A DNA stretch of 18,357 nucleotides from positions 1 to 18,357 of the forward strand of contig QAMK01000021.1 in the NCBI GenBank assembly GCA_003149915.1, given 5' to 3'. This document shows positions 5,727 to 12,252 of this stretch, piece by piece. How positions within the stretch are numbered: the first letter of the stretch is position 1; the number at the start of each line of letters is the position of its first letter. The DNA comes from Bacillota bacterium. GTDB taxonomy: Bacteria > Bacillota_I > Bacilli_A > RF39 > UBA660. The notes under the pieces are model-generated. The model made no database searches. It saw only the letters and a program-made list of their open reading frames with translations, and was not told the origin of the DNA. A program made the position numbers and the translations under genes.

Positions 5727-6089
5727 ATGGCACGAAACGAATTCAGTTGTGATTGCAATGTCATTCATCAAGAAGCAGTCAATCAAGTATTGGCAAGATT
5801 ACCAGATGAGCAGACATTTTATAAACTTGCTGATTTATATAAGTTAATCGGGGATACGACGAGATGTCGAATCTTATTTGCATTAGATCAAAATGAAATG
5901 TGTGTTTGTGATTTAGCAAATGTATTAAATATGACAAAGTCTTCGATTTCTCATCAGTTAGCGGTGTTACGAAGAAGTGGAATTGTCAAATGTAGAAAAA
6001 ATGGCAAAGAAGTTTACTATACATTGGATGATGATCATATCGTTCAATTATTTGAAATTGGGTTAGAACATATCAATCATAAAGGATAG
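5727..6089 (+). CDS. ArsR/SmtB-family metal sensor with both Cys and Asp/His metal sites
   Basis: A 120-residue winged-helix repressor that should release DNA when metal binds. The DNA-recognition helix is around SSISHQLAVLRRSG (72-85). Two metal sites of the family are readable. The first is the CadC-like alpha3N site: N-terminal C8 and C10 plus the CVC of helix 3 (C59, C61). The second is the CzrA/SmtB-like alpha5 site: D102, H104, H115 and H118, with exactly the D-x-H-x10-H-x2-H spacing. The first normally binds Cd/Pb/Zn thiolates and the second Zn/Co. AGGAGG (5716-5721) precedes the ATG. It is the first gene of the metal operon and lies just below two inverted repeats, so autoregulation is likely. 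Which metals act in vivo cannot be told from sequence. Confidence 0.9.
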   Translation: MARNEFSCDCNVIHQEAVNQVLARLPDEQTFYKLADLYKLIGDTTRCRILFALDQNEMCVCDLANVLNMTKSSISHQLAVLRRSGIVKCRKNGKEVYYTLDDDHIVQLFEIGLEHINHKG

Positions 6090-6098
6090 GAGAGTATT

Positions 6099-6323
6099 AT
6101 GAAAACGTACCGATGCAAAATGACAGGTTTGGATTGTGCAGCCTGTGCTAGTAATTTAGAACATGAAATTGAAAAGTTAGATGGAGTTAGTGACGTAAGT
6201 ATTTCGTTTATGACGGAAAAATTTGCTTTTTCTTGTGAAGAGAGTCAAAAAGAAGAAGTGATGAAACGAATTCGAAAAGTGGTTTCTAAGAATGAACCGG
6301 ATGTAGAAATTGAGGAAGTGTAA
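6099..6323 (+). CDS. Stand-alone HMA domain protein paired with the Zn/Cd ATPase
   Basis: A 74-residue heavy-metal-associated domain protein. The metal motif is GLDCAACASN (C13, C16), followed by the usual beta-alpha-beta pattern (LEHEIEKLDGVSDVSIS) and an acidic end (EPDVEIEEV). In most CadA/ZntA exporters such a domain is the N-terminus of the ATPase; here the ATPase downstream lacks it and starts two bases after this stop codon. It is therefore best read as the detached metal-binding domain of that pump, or a small soluble carrier handing it metal. AGGAGAG (6088-6094) overlaps the end of the sensor gene. Extra C-terminal acidic residues could add a Zn/Cd ligand. Metal choice is inferred from the neighbour. 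Confidence 0.88.
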   Translation: MKTYRCKMTGLDCAACASNLEHEIEKLDGVSDVSISFMTEKFAFSCEESQKEEVMKRIRKVVSKNEPDVEIEEV

Positions 6324-6325
6324 GT

Positions 6326-8188
6326 ATGACTATGAAAATGAAGAAAAAATTAATTTTTATCTTGGTTGCTTTGCTTTTGTTTGTCGGTGCTTTTTTGTGT
6401 CCGGCAGTGCTGCAGGAAGAGCTTCCGATTTTGCAGACGCTTCTGTTTGTTTTGGCATATTTGTTAGTCGGATTCGAAGTTTTGAAAAAAGCATTTTGCA
6501 ATTTGTTGAAAGGGCATGTATTCGATGAAAACTTTCTGATGAGTGTTGCAACACTCGGTGCTTTTGGTATCGGTGAGTTAGAAGAAGCAGTCGCGGTCAT
6601 GTTGTTTTATCAAGTAGGAGAATTTTTTCAAAGTTATGCCGTCGATAAGTCTAGAAAATCAGTTGCTGCTCTTATGGATATCAGACCGGATTATGCCAAT
6701 GTGTACCGAAATGGAGAAATTGTAAAAGTGAATCCGGATGACGTTAACATCGGCGAAATGATTCTAGTAAAACCGGGCGAGAAAGTGCCTTTGGATTGTA
6801 CGGTCGTAGCAGGCGATGGTATGCTTAACACACTTGCTCTTACGGGGGAAGCAACGCCTCGTCATGTGGGAGAGAACGATTCCGTTTTGAGTGGTTCCAT
6901 TAGTATCGATGGGACTTTAAAGTTAAAAGTAGACAAAGAGTTTGGGGAATCTACGGTTAGTAAAATTTTAGAACTCGTTGAAAACGCTAGCAGTAGAAAA
7001 TCGAAATCAGAGAACTTCATCAGTAAGTTTGCTAGGTATTACACACCGATTGTCGTAGGCATTGCTGTTTTACTTGCTTTCGTGCCACCTTTGTTCTTAG
7101 GATGGAATACATTTTCTACATGGATTTACCGTGCCTTATCATTTTTGGTTGTGTCTTGTCCTTGTGCTCTTGTCATTTCAATTCCGTTATCGTTTTTCGC
7201 AGGAATTGGGGCATCTGCTAAACGTGGTATTTTGATTAAAGGAAGCAACTATTTAGAGGCATTATCTAAAACCAAAATGATTGTCTGTGATAAAACGGGA
7301 ACTCTTACGGAAGGAGTTTTCCAAGTTCAAGAAGTGGACGCTATCGGATACTCTGATGCAGAATTACTAAAGTTTGCTGCCTATGCAGAATATTACTCTA
7401 ATCATCCAATTTCTTTATCGTTACGAAATGCTTATGGGAAAGATATCGATGAAGTACGAATTACCAAAAACAAAGAGTTTTCTGGTAAAGGTGTCGAATC
7501 TATCGTGGATGGGAAAAAAGTTTTGGTAGGAAATGAAAAATTGATGACTGAAAAGAAGATTTCCATTACGAAAAATGAGAAGATGGGAACGATTGTATAC
7601 GTTGCTATCGATGGCAAGTTTGCCGGTTCCATCGTTATTGCTGATAAGATTAAAGAGGATGCCTACGTTGCAATGAAACGGTTTCGGGATTATTCTATCG
7701 ACGTCGTCATGTTAACGGGTGACCGTGAAAACATCAGTCAAAGTGTGGCAAATGAATTAGGTATTACTAGATATCATTCAGAACTGTTGCCTCAGCAAAA
7801 AGTGGAACTTACTCAAAAATACATGAATGAAAAAGAAGAGGATGAGAAACTAGTATTTATCGGCGATGGCATCAATGATGCACCGGTTCTTGCTTATGCA
7901 GATATCGGTTGTTCGATGGGAGGTCTTGGAAGTGATGCCGCCATTGAAGCCGCAGATGTCGTCATTATGACCGATCAACCTTCTTTGGTTGCAGATGCAA
8001 TTTCTATTTCTCGTAAAACGATGCGAATTGTTAAGGAAAACATCGTGTTTGCGATTGCTGTCAAAGTTCTCGTATTGTTACTGAGTGCCATCGGCGTGGC
8101 ATCGATGTGGGCGGCCGTATTTGCCGATGTTGGAGTATCCGTAATCGCTATTTTAAATGCTCTTCGTATTTTAAGAATTAAGAAGTAG
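6326..8188 (+). CDS. P1B-2 type Zn/Cd/Pb-exporting P-type ATPase without N-terminal HMA
   Basis: A 620-residue heavy-metal ATPase that pumps divalent metal out of the cytoplasm at the cost of ATP. Catalytic parts are complete: TGE (173-175) in the actuator, CPC (278-280) in the sixth membrane segment, DKTGT with phosphorylated D322, HP (360-361), TGD (464-466) and GDGIND (513-518). The metal class is read from SCPCALVISIPLSFF and from K580 and D601 in the last two membrane segments (FADVG), which match the Zn/Cd/Pb-specific K and D of ZntA. The N-terminus has only a short basic stretch before the first helix, with no HMA domain. Start 6326 has GAGGAAG (6312-6318) in the previous gene. cadA or zntA would fit as symbols, but substrate preference is unproven. 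Confidence 0.92.
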   Translation: MTMKMKKKLIFILVALLLFVGAFLCPAVLQEELPILQTLLFVLAYLLVGFEVLKKAFCNLLKGHVFDENFLMSVATLGAFGIGELEEAVAVMLFYQVGEFFQSYAVDKSRKSVAALMDIRPDYANVYRNGEIVKVNPDDVNIGEMILVKPGEKVPLDCTVVAGDGMLNTLALTGEATPRHVGENDSVLSGSISIDGTLKLKVDKEFGESTVSKILELVENASSRKSKSENFISKFARYYTPIVVGIAVLLAFVPPLFLGWNTFSTWIYRALSFLVVSCPCALVISIPLSFFAGIGASAKRGILIKGSNYLEALSKTKMIVCDKTGTLTEGVFQVQEVDAIGYSDAELLKFAAYAEYYSNHPISLSLRNAYGKDIDEVRITKNKEFSGKGVESIVDGKKVLVGNEKLMTEKKISITKNEKMGTIVYVAIDGKFAGSIVIADKIKEDAYVAMKRFRDYSIDVVMLTGDRENISQSVANELGITRYHSELLPQQKVELTQKYMNEKEEDEKLVFIGDGINDAPVLAYADIGCSMGGLGSDAAIEAADVVIMTDQPSLVADAISISRKTMRIVKENIVFAIAVKVLVLLLSAIGVASMWAAVFADVGVSVIAILNALRILRIKK

Positions 8189-8196
8189 GTGATTGG

Positions 8197-10386
8197 ATGA
8201 AAAAAATTGTTTTAAGAATTGGTGGAATGACTTGTAGTGCGTGCTCATCTGGACTTGAAAAATATTTATCTCGTCAGGAAGGAGTTTCTTCTGCAAGTGT
8301 CAACCTAGTTCTTTCTTTGGCGACGATCGAGTATGAGAATTTGAGTAAAAAAGATTTGGAACGATTTGTTAAAGAAGCGGGATTCCAGAGCTTGGGCGAG
8401 TTTAAAGGAGTTGAAGATTTAGAGAGTAAAAAAGAGGATAAAACGAAGTACATCGTGTTAGGAATTTTGATTCTCATCATGATGTATTTAGGAATGGGTG
8501 AGATGTTAGGTCTTCCTACCATTCCTTTTCTAAATATGGATTATCCGGTGCTTTTATCTTCCGTTCTTTTTTTGATTACGATCGTTTATTTGATTTTTGG
8601 ATTCGATATCTTGAAAAGTGGATTTACGAATTTGATTCATCGCATGCCTAATATGGATACTCTCGTTTTATTCAGTGTTTTTTTTAGTTTGGCATACAGT
8701 CTATTCGGTTACGTTCAAATTATTTTAGGAAATTTATCTTACATGCATCACTTGTATTTTGAGTCTGCTGCCATGGTGTTGTATTTTGTAAAACTTGGTC
8801 GTTATATCGAGTCATTTAGTAAAGATCAGACGAAAAGTGCCATTCGCAAGTTGGTGCAGATTACACCTTCGAAAGCAATCTTAAAAGATGGCGAGAAACT
8901 CACAGAAGTTACCATCGATGAAGTGTCTACTGGTGATACTTTGGTTTGTAGAGCAGGCGATAAAGTAGCAGTCGATGGAACGGTTACTTCTGGTAAGACG
9001 TATGTCGATGAAAGTTTTATTACAGGGGAGAGTGCACCGGTTTTAAAGACTTCTGGAAGTAAAGTCATTGCAGGTTCCATTTGTTACGATGGGTATATCG
9101 AATACAGTGCTGAAAAAATTGGCAAAGAATCGACTATTTCTGAAATTGTTACGATGGTTGTAGACGCTACCAATACGAAAAGTAAAGTTCAAAAGATGGC
9201 TGATCGTATCAGCGGTTACTTTGTTCCCATTATTTTAGCAATTGCTATTGTCGCTTTTATCCTTTCTTATCTTTTGGGATGTTCTTTTTCGGTATCATTT
9301 ACGCATTTCGTTACGGTTTTAGTTGTCGCTTGTCCTTGTGCGTTAGGTCTTGCCGTACCGCTTGTCGTCGTAGTTAGCAATGGTCTTTGTGCGGAGAAAG
9401 GTTTGTTCTTACGAAATGGTGAGGTTTTAGAACGAGCTAAAACAATCGATACCATCGTACTCGATAAGACAGGAACTTTGACACAAGGAAAATTGCGGGT
9501 ATACGAGTTTCAAAACGATTCTAATTTGTCAGATGCTGAGTTTTTAAATGTCGTTGCCAATTTGGAAAGTTTCTCATCTCACCCGATTCACACCGCTTTT
9601 GACGTCACTAAAAAATTAGATGTTTCTCATTTTGAAGAGTTGTCTGGAATGGGAATTCTTGCTAAAATAAATGATGATGAGTACTATTTGGGAAATCATA
9701 AAATTTTAACTCGTCTCAAATTAAAGAATCGCTATCAAACGAAGGAAGACAATTATAGCAAGGCCGGTTGTAGTATCATCTATGTCGTACAAAACAAAAA
9801 GTTAATTGGTATTATCGGTGTGAAAGATACCGTTCGAGAAGAATCTAAAGAGGCCATTCGTGAATTCATGCGTCGCGGAATCGACGTTGTGATGCTTACG
9901 GGAGATCATGAAGGTGTTGCTAACCAAATTGCCAAAGAAGTTGGCATTCGTCATGTAATCAGTGACGTGTTACCAAAAGAGAAAGCATCTTATATTGAAA
10001 AATTGAAACAAGATGGAAAACACGTCATCATGGTTGGAGATGGTATCAACGATGCTCCGGCATTAGTAGCATCTTCCATTGGTATCAGTATCAATCAAGG
10101 TACCGATGTAGCAATGGACTCTGCCGATGTCATTTTGATGAATAACAATCTTTCCAACATTATCGATTTTATCGATATTAGCAAACAATCTTACCATATT
10201 ATTTGGCAAAACTTATTCTGGGCATTTTTCTATAATGCGTTGATGATTCCAATTGCAGCTGGACTTTTATTACCGTTAGGAATTACCATGAACCCGATGG
10301 TCGCCAGTATCGCTATGACAATCAGCAGTTTGACAGTTGTAATGAATTCACTAAGATTAAGGAGATGGAAGAATGAAAGAAATTAA
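8197..10386 (+). CDS. copA: P1B-1 type Cu+-exporting P-type ATPase (CopA-like)
   Basis: A 729-residue copper-transporting ATPase. It has one N-terminal HMA domain (GGMTCSAC; C13, C16), then the P-type motifs TGES (276-279), CPC (379-381), DKTGT with D423, HP (462-463), TGD (568-570) and GDGIND (614-619). The Cu+ signature is present: CPCALGL in the sixth segment, YN (679-680) in the seventh and M707xxSS (710-711) in the eighth. The usual ATP after CPCALGL is AVP here. It would expel Cu+ (or Ag+) from the cytoplasm. It starts 8 bases after the Zn/Cd pump, with AGGTGAT as ribosome binding site, and ends 14 bases into the next gene. Its presence under an ArsR sensor rather than CopY or CsoR is uncommon. 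Confidence 0.92.
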   Translation: MKKIVLRIGGMTCSACSSGLEKYLSRQEGVSSASVNLVLSLATIEYENLSKKDLERFVKEAGFQSLGEFKGVEDLESKKEDKTKYIVLGILILIMMYLGMGEMLGLPTIPFLNMDYPVLLSSVLFLITIVYLIFGFDILKSGFTNLIHRMPNMDTLVLFSVFFSLAYSLFGYVQIILGNLSYMHHLYFESAAMVLYFVKLGRYIESFSKDQTKSAIRKLVQITPSKAILKDGEKLTEVTIDEVSTGDTLVCRAGDKVAVDGTVTSGKTYVDESFITGESAPVLKTSGSKVIAGSICYDGYIEYSAEKIGKESTISEIVTMVVDATNTKSKVQKMADRISGYFVPIILAIAIVAFILSYLLGCSFSVSFTHFVTVLVVACPCALGLAVPLVVVVSNGLCAEKGLFLRNGEVLERAKTIDTIVLDKTGTLTQGKLRVYEFQNDSNLSDAEFLNVVANLESFSSHPIHTAFDVTKKLDVSHFEELSGMGILAKINDDEYYLGNHKILTRLKLKNRYQTKEDNYSKAGCSIIYVVQNKKLIGIIGVKDTVREESKEAIREFMRRGIDVVMLTGDHEGVANQIAKEVGIRHVISDVLPKEKASYIEKLKQDGKHVIMVGDGINDAPALVASSIGISINQGTDVAMDSADVILMNNNLSNIIDFIDISKQSYHIIWQNLFWAFFYNALMIPIAAGLLLPLGITMNPMVASIAMTISSLTVVMNSLRLRRWKNERN

Positions 10387-10585
10387 AATTCATATTGAAG
10401 GAATGAAATGCGAAGGTTGTGTCAATCGTGTTAAAAACGTAATAGGTAGTTTAAAAGATGTTTCTACTTACGATGTTTCTTTAGAAAATAAAGAACTAGT
10501 TGCAACGGTGAAAAAAGAAAAAGTTATTCCTGAAATTTTATCTAAAATCGATGCATTAGGATTTACTGCTAGTGTAGAAGAATAG
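10373..10585 (+). CDS. copZ: CopZ-like copper chaperone (HMA domain)
   Basis: A 70-residue single HMA protein with the metal motif GMKCEGC (C13, C16) and the complete beta-alpha-beta-beta-alpha-beta pattern ending in IDALGFTASVEE. Proteins of this size and motif bind Cu+ in the cytoplasm and pass it to the CopA HMA domain or to a regulator. The ATG overlaps the end of the copper ATPase gene by 14 bases and has AAGGAG (10359-10364) at 8-base spacing inside it, so the two are translationally coupled. That tight link to the copper pump rather than to the zinc pump supports copper as its metal. It is the last gene of the operon and a terminator begins at its stop codon. Confidence 0.88.
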   Translation: MKEIKIHIEGMKCEGCVNRVKNVIGSLKDVSTYDVSLENKELVATVKKEKVIPEILSKIDALGFTASVEE

Positions 10586-10611
10586 ACGTTTTTTTTAGAA
10601 AACGTCTTTTT
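10584..10611 (+). terminator. Terminator of the metal operon
   Basis: Nine-bp stem AGACGTTTT (10584-10592) / AAAACGTCT (10599-10607) with a T-run to 10611. It starts within the stop codon of the copZ-like gene. Confidence 0.85.
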
Positions 10612-10668
10612 GTTAAAAAACTTTGCGTCTTTTCCAAAGGATTTTGGTAGATTCTGACACTAGTTTCT

Positions 10669-10676
10669 TATACAAT
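10669..10676 (+). promoter_or_regulatory. Possible promoter of the XRE gene
   Basis: TATACAAT at 10669-10676 lies 19 bases before the ATG at 10696. The only -35 candidates are poor (TTGGTA, 10644-10649). A small hairpin CCAAA/TTTGG (10634-10647) upstream could be an operator. Weak evidence. Confidence 0.35.
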
Positions 10677-10695
10677 GGATGATGAGGTGAAAGAA

Positions 10696-11082
10696 ATGGA
10701 ATTTGGTAAAAAATTAGCAAGTTTAAGAAAAGTTCATCACTTATCGCAAGAAGAGTTAGGAAGTGAATTAGAAGTTACGAGACAAACGATTTCCAATTGG
10801 GAACTAGGTGTTTCCCTTCCTAATCCAGAACAGTTGAAACGATTATCGAAGTTATTTCAAATTAGTATCGATGAATTGTTAGACAACGATACGAAAGATA
10901 TTTTAGTAAATAAAGTGTCCAATACAGAGAAACTGGCTGGTATCATCATTAAGATTTTAAAGGTAATTGGTGTTCTCGCTATTCTTTATCTTGTTCTTTT
11001 TATTATTGCAATTATTGCATTTCGTGTTGTTCCAACCGAAAAGAAAGTTGTTACGACACAAGAAGAGGTACTCTACGAATAA
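10696..11082 (+). CDS. XRE-family HTH regulator with membrane anchor
   Basis: A 128-residue protein. Residues 5-60 are a typical XRE/Cro-type HTH (LASLRKVHHLSQEELG, then VTRQTISNWELGVSLPN). Residues 83-110 form one membrane helix, and a short tail follows (PTEKKVVTTQEE). The DNA-binding domain is cytoplasmic and the tail would be outside. Start 10696 is preferred because GAGGTGA (10684-10690) lies 5 bases before it; the in-frame ATG at 10675 falls in the promoter area. XRE proteins with one C-terminal helix are common in gut Firmicutes and often regulate adjacent membrane functions. It lies between the metal operon and the lipoprotein unit, and its target is not evident. Confidence 0.85.
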   Translation: MEFGKKLASLRKVHHLSQEELGSELEVTRQTISNWELGVSLPNPEQLKRLSKLFQISIDELLDNDTKDILVNKVSNTEKLAGIIIKILKVIGVLAILYLVLFIIAIIAFRVVPTEKKVVTTQEEVLYE

Positions 11083-11096
11083 GTGGTATCTTTTTT
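11063..11096 (+). terminator. Weak possible terminator after the XRE gene
   Basis: An imperfect stem (AAGA with TCTT and ACT with AGT, separated by an internal loop) spans the stop codon and runs into six T residues (11091-11096). The stem is poor, so read-through into the lipoprotein gene is likely. Confidence 0.3.
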
Positions 11097-11133
11097 ATTT
11101 GTATGAAAATGCCTTCCATCTTATCTTTCCTAA

Positions 11134-11142
11134 TGATATAAT
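11134..11142 (+). promoter_or_regulatory. Extended -10 promoter of the lipoprotein unit
   Basis: TGATATAAT at 11134-11142, 18 bases before the ATG. The -35 position TTCCAT (11114-11119) matches TTGACA at 3 of 6 positions. Confidence 0.65.
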
Positions 11143-11160
11143 GATAATAAGGGTGAGAGT

Positions 11161-11796
11161 ATGAAGAAAATTTCATGGTTATTATTGTTTGGATTTCTTT
11201 GTCTTCTTCCGCTTGGATGTGGAAAGGAAGAAACATTAGAACCGACACCAACTCCGACAGAGAATGAGTATATCGTCAATTTGAATGATAATATTGAAGT
11301 GTATCCGAATCGGTATTCTACACTTTGTGGAGGTTGGATGTTTATTACGAATTTAGAAGATTATATTACAGCCGGTACAGTTGAACGAGATGGTTATACA
11401 GAAATTCAAGTGGGAAGTGCAGAAATTGCACCGCATGAATGGGAAGAATATCTGACGCATTTTACATACGATTCTGAAAAAGAAAATGTGGCTAAATCAG
11501 AGTTTGAGGCCGTTGATCCTAATTTGTATGGAATTGGAAATTACATCAGTTCTTTCGCTGATCACAAGTTTTATTACGAGTACTATGCAATTGAATTAGC
11601 AGATGAGGAGATGTACCCGGAATTTGCTAGCAAGTTAAATGAGACCAGACAATCTTTTGAAAACCAGATGTTAGATATTTTTGCTAAAAATGGCGCTTAT
11701 TTGTATACAGGTCCGTGTGGAGAAGCACTAGGAGAACGCCAAATTTTAACAGAGGAAATGTGCGATTCGTTTCACATTTCATGTGATAGGTGGTAA
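11161..11796 (+). CDS. Unknown surface lipoprotein
   Basis: A 211-residue protein with a lipoprotein-type signal: KK, a hydrophobic core to residue 16, then PLGC with C20 as the likely lipidated residue (Pro at -3 is unusual, so the lipobox is imperfect). A Thr/Pro spacer (EPTPTPTEN) follows. The mature domain is acidic and aromatic with four cysteines (C56, C186, C201, C208) that could form two disulfides, and no family I recognise. GGGTGAG (11151-11157) precedes the start. The last codons (Arg-Trp, AGGTGG at 11788-11793) are also the ribosome binding site of the next gene, coupling the two. Likely anchored to the outer face of the membrane. Confidence 0.8.
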   Translation: MKKISWLLLFGFLCLLPLGCGKEETLEPTPTPTENEYIVNLNDNIEVYPNRYSTLCGGWMFITNLEDYITAGTVERDGYTEIQVGSAEIAPHEWEEYLTHFTYDSEKENVAKSEFEAVDPNLYGIGNYISSFADHKFYYEYYAIELADEEMYPEFASKLNETRQSFENQMLDIFAKNGAYLYTGPCGEALGERQILTEEMCDSFHISCDRW

Positions 11797-11798
11797 AT

Positions 11799-12032
11799 AT
11801 GATTCGTAATTTATGGAGTAGTGTAGTATTATTCGTTTTGGGAGAATTGTTGTCTTGGGTTCCTTCTTTTTTCGGTTCCAGCAGTTCTATCGGCAACACT
11901 GTCGGAAGCTCGTTTGGAGAGTTTACAGATGGATTGTTATTAGGACTTTCGGTTGGAATGAAGGTGGTCGCAATTTTATTGATTGTGATTACGATTTCTA
12001 AATTGTCTAAACAGTCAAGTGAAAAGGAGTGA
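11799..12032 (+). CDS. Small two-helix membrane protein
   Basis: A 77-residue protein with hydrophobic segments at about 6-25 and 46-67, joined by a Ser/Gly-rich loop (GSSSSIGNTVGSS) and ending in a charged KLSKQSSEKE tail. The start at 11799 is 5 bases after AGGTGG (11788-11793) and two bases after the lipoprotein stop; the GTG at 11790 lies inside that ribosome binding site and is rejected. I do not recognise a family. Its size, topology and tight coupling to the lipoprotein suggest a membrane partner, but this is inference. Confidence 0.75.
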   Translation: MIRNLWSSVVLFVLGELLSWVPSFFGSSSSIGNTVGSSFGEFTDGLLLGLSVGMKVVAILLIVITISKLSKQSSEKE

Positions 12033-12036
12033 GATG

Positions 12037-12213
12037 ATGTATAAGACTGTTGTAATTGGATATACGCCAAGGGCTACTTCGATGGCTAAAAAGGTCGAGA
12101 ATATGGCTAATCAAATGTTGCAAGAAGGATATGAACTTATTACGATGTCAACGACTGGTAGTGGTAAGGCGATTCTAGTATTTAAGAAAGTGATTTTAGG
12201 AATGGACGATTAG
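12037..12213 (+). CDS. Small DUF4177-like protein
   Basis: A 58-residue protein reading MYKTVVIGYTPRATSMAKKV at the start and EGYELITMSTTGSGKAILVF later. A beta-strand, a helix with NQMLQEGYELI, and a strand ending in ILVFKK resemble DUF4177-like small proteins, although the match is from memory and not strong. ATG 12037 has AAGGAG (12024-12029) at 7-base spacing; ATG 12034 in the same frame is possible. It follows the membrane protein by 4 bases, and its stop codon lies inside the terminator loop, closing the three-gene unit. Cytoplasmic; function unknown. Confidence 0.7.
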   Translation: MYKTVVIGYTPRATSMAKKVENMANQMLQEGYELITMSTTGSGKAILVFKKVILGMDD

Positions 12214-12226
12214 TCCGTTCTTTTTT
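12200..12226 (+). terminator. Terminator of the lipoprotein unit
   Basis: Eight-bp stem GAATGGAC (12200-12207) / GTCCGTTC (12213-12220) with one G-T pair, a loop containing most of the TAG stop, then six T residues (12221-12226). Confidence 0.85.
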
Positions 12227-12227
12227 A

Positions 12228-12236
12228 TGATATAAT
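12228..12236 (+). promoter_or_regulatory. Extended -10 promoter of the fusion gene
   Basis: TGATATAAT at 12228-12236 begins one base after the terminator T-run. The -35 position (12208-12213) is the terminator loop and does not match consensus. Only 16 bases separate the -10 from the ATG. Confidence 0.65.
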
Positions 12237-12252
12237 TTTAGTGGTGATTTTT

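Noticed and set aside
11684..12070. 128-codon open frame on the minus strand
   Set aside because: It lies antisense to three genes with good ribosome binding sites and coherent start/stop spacing, and its translation looks low in complexity and unlike a protein family.
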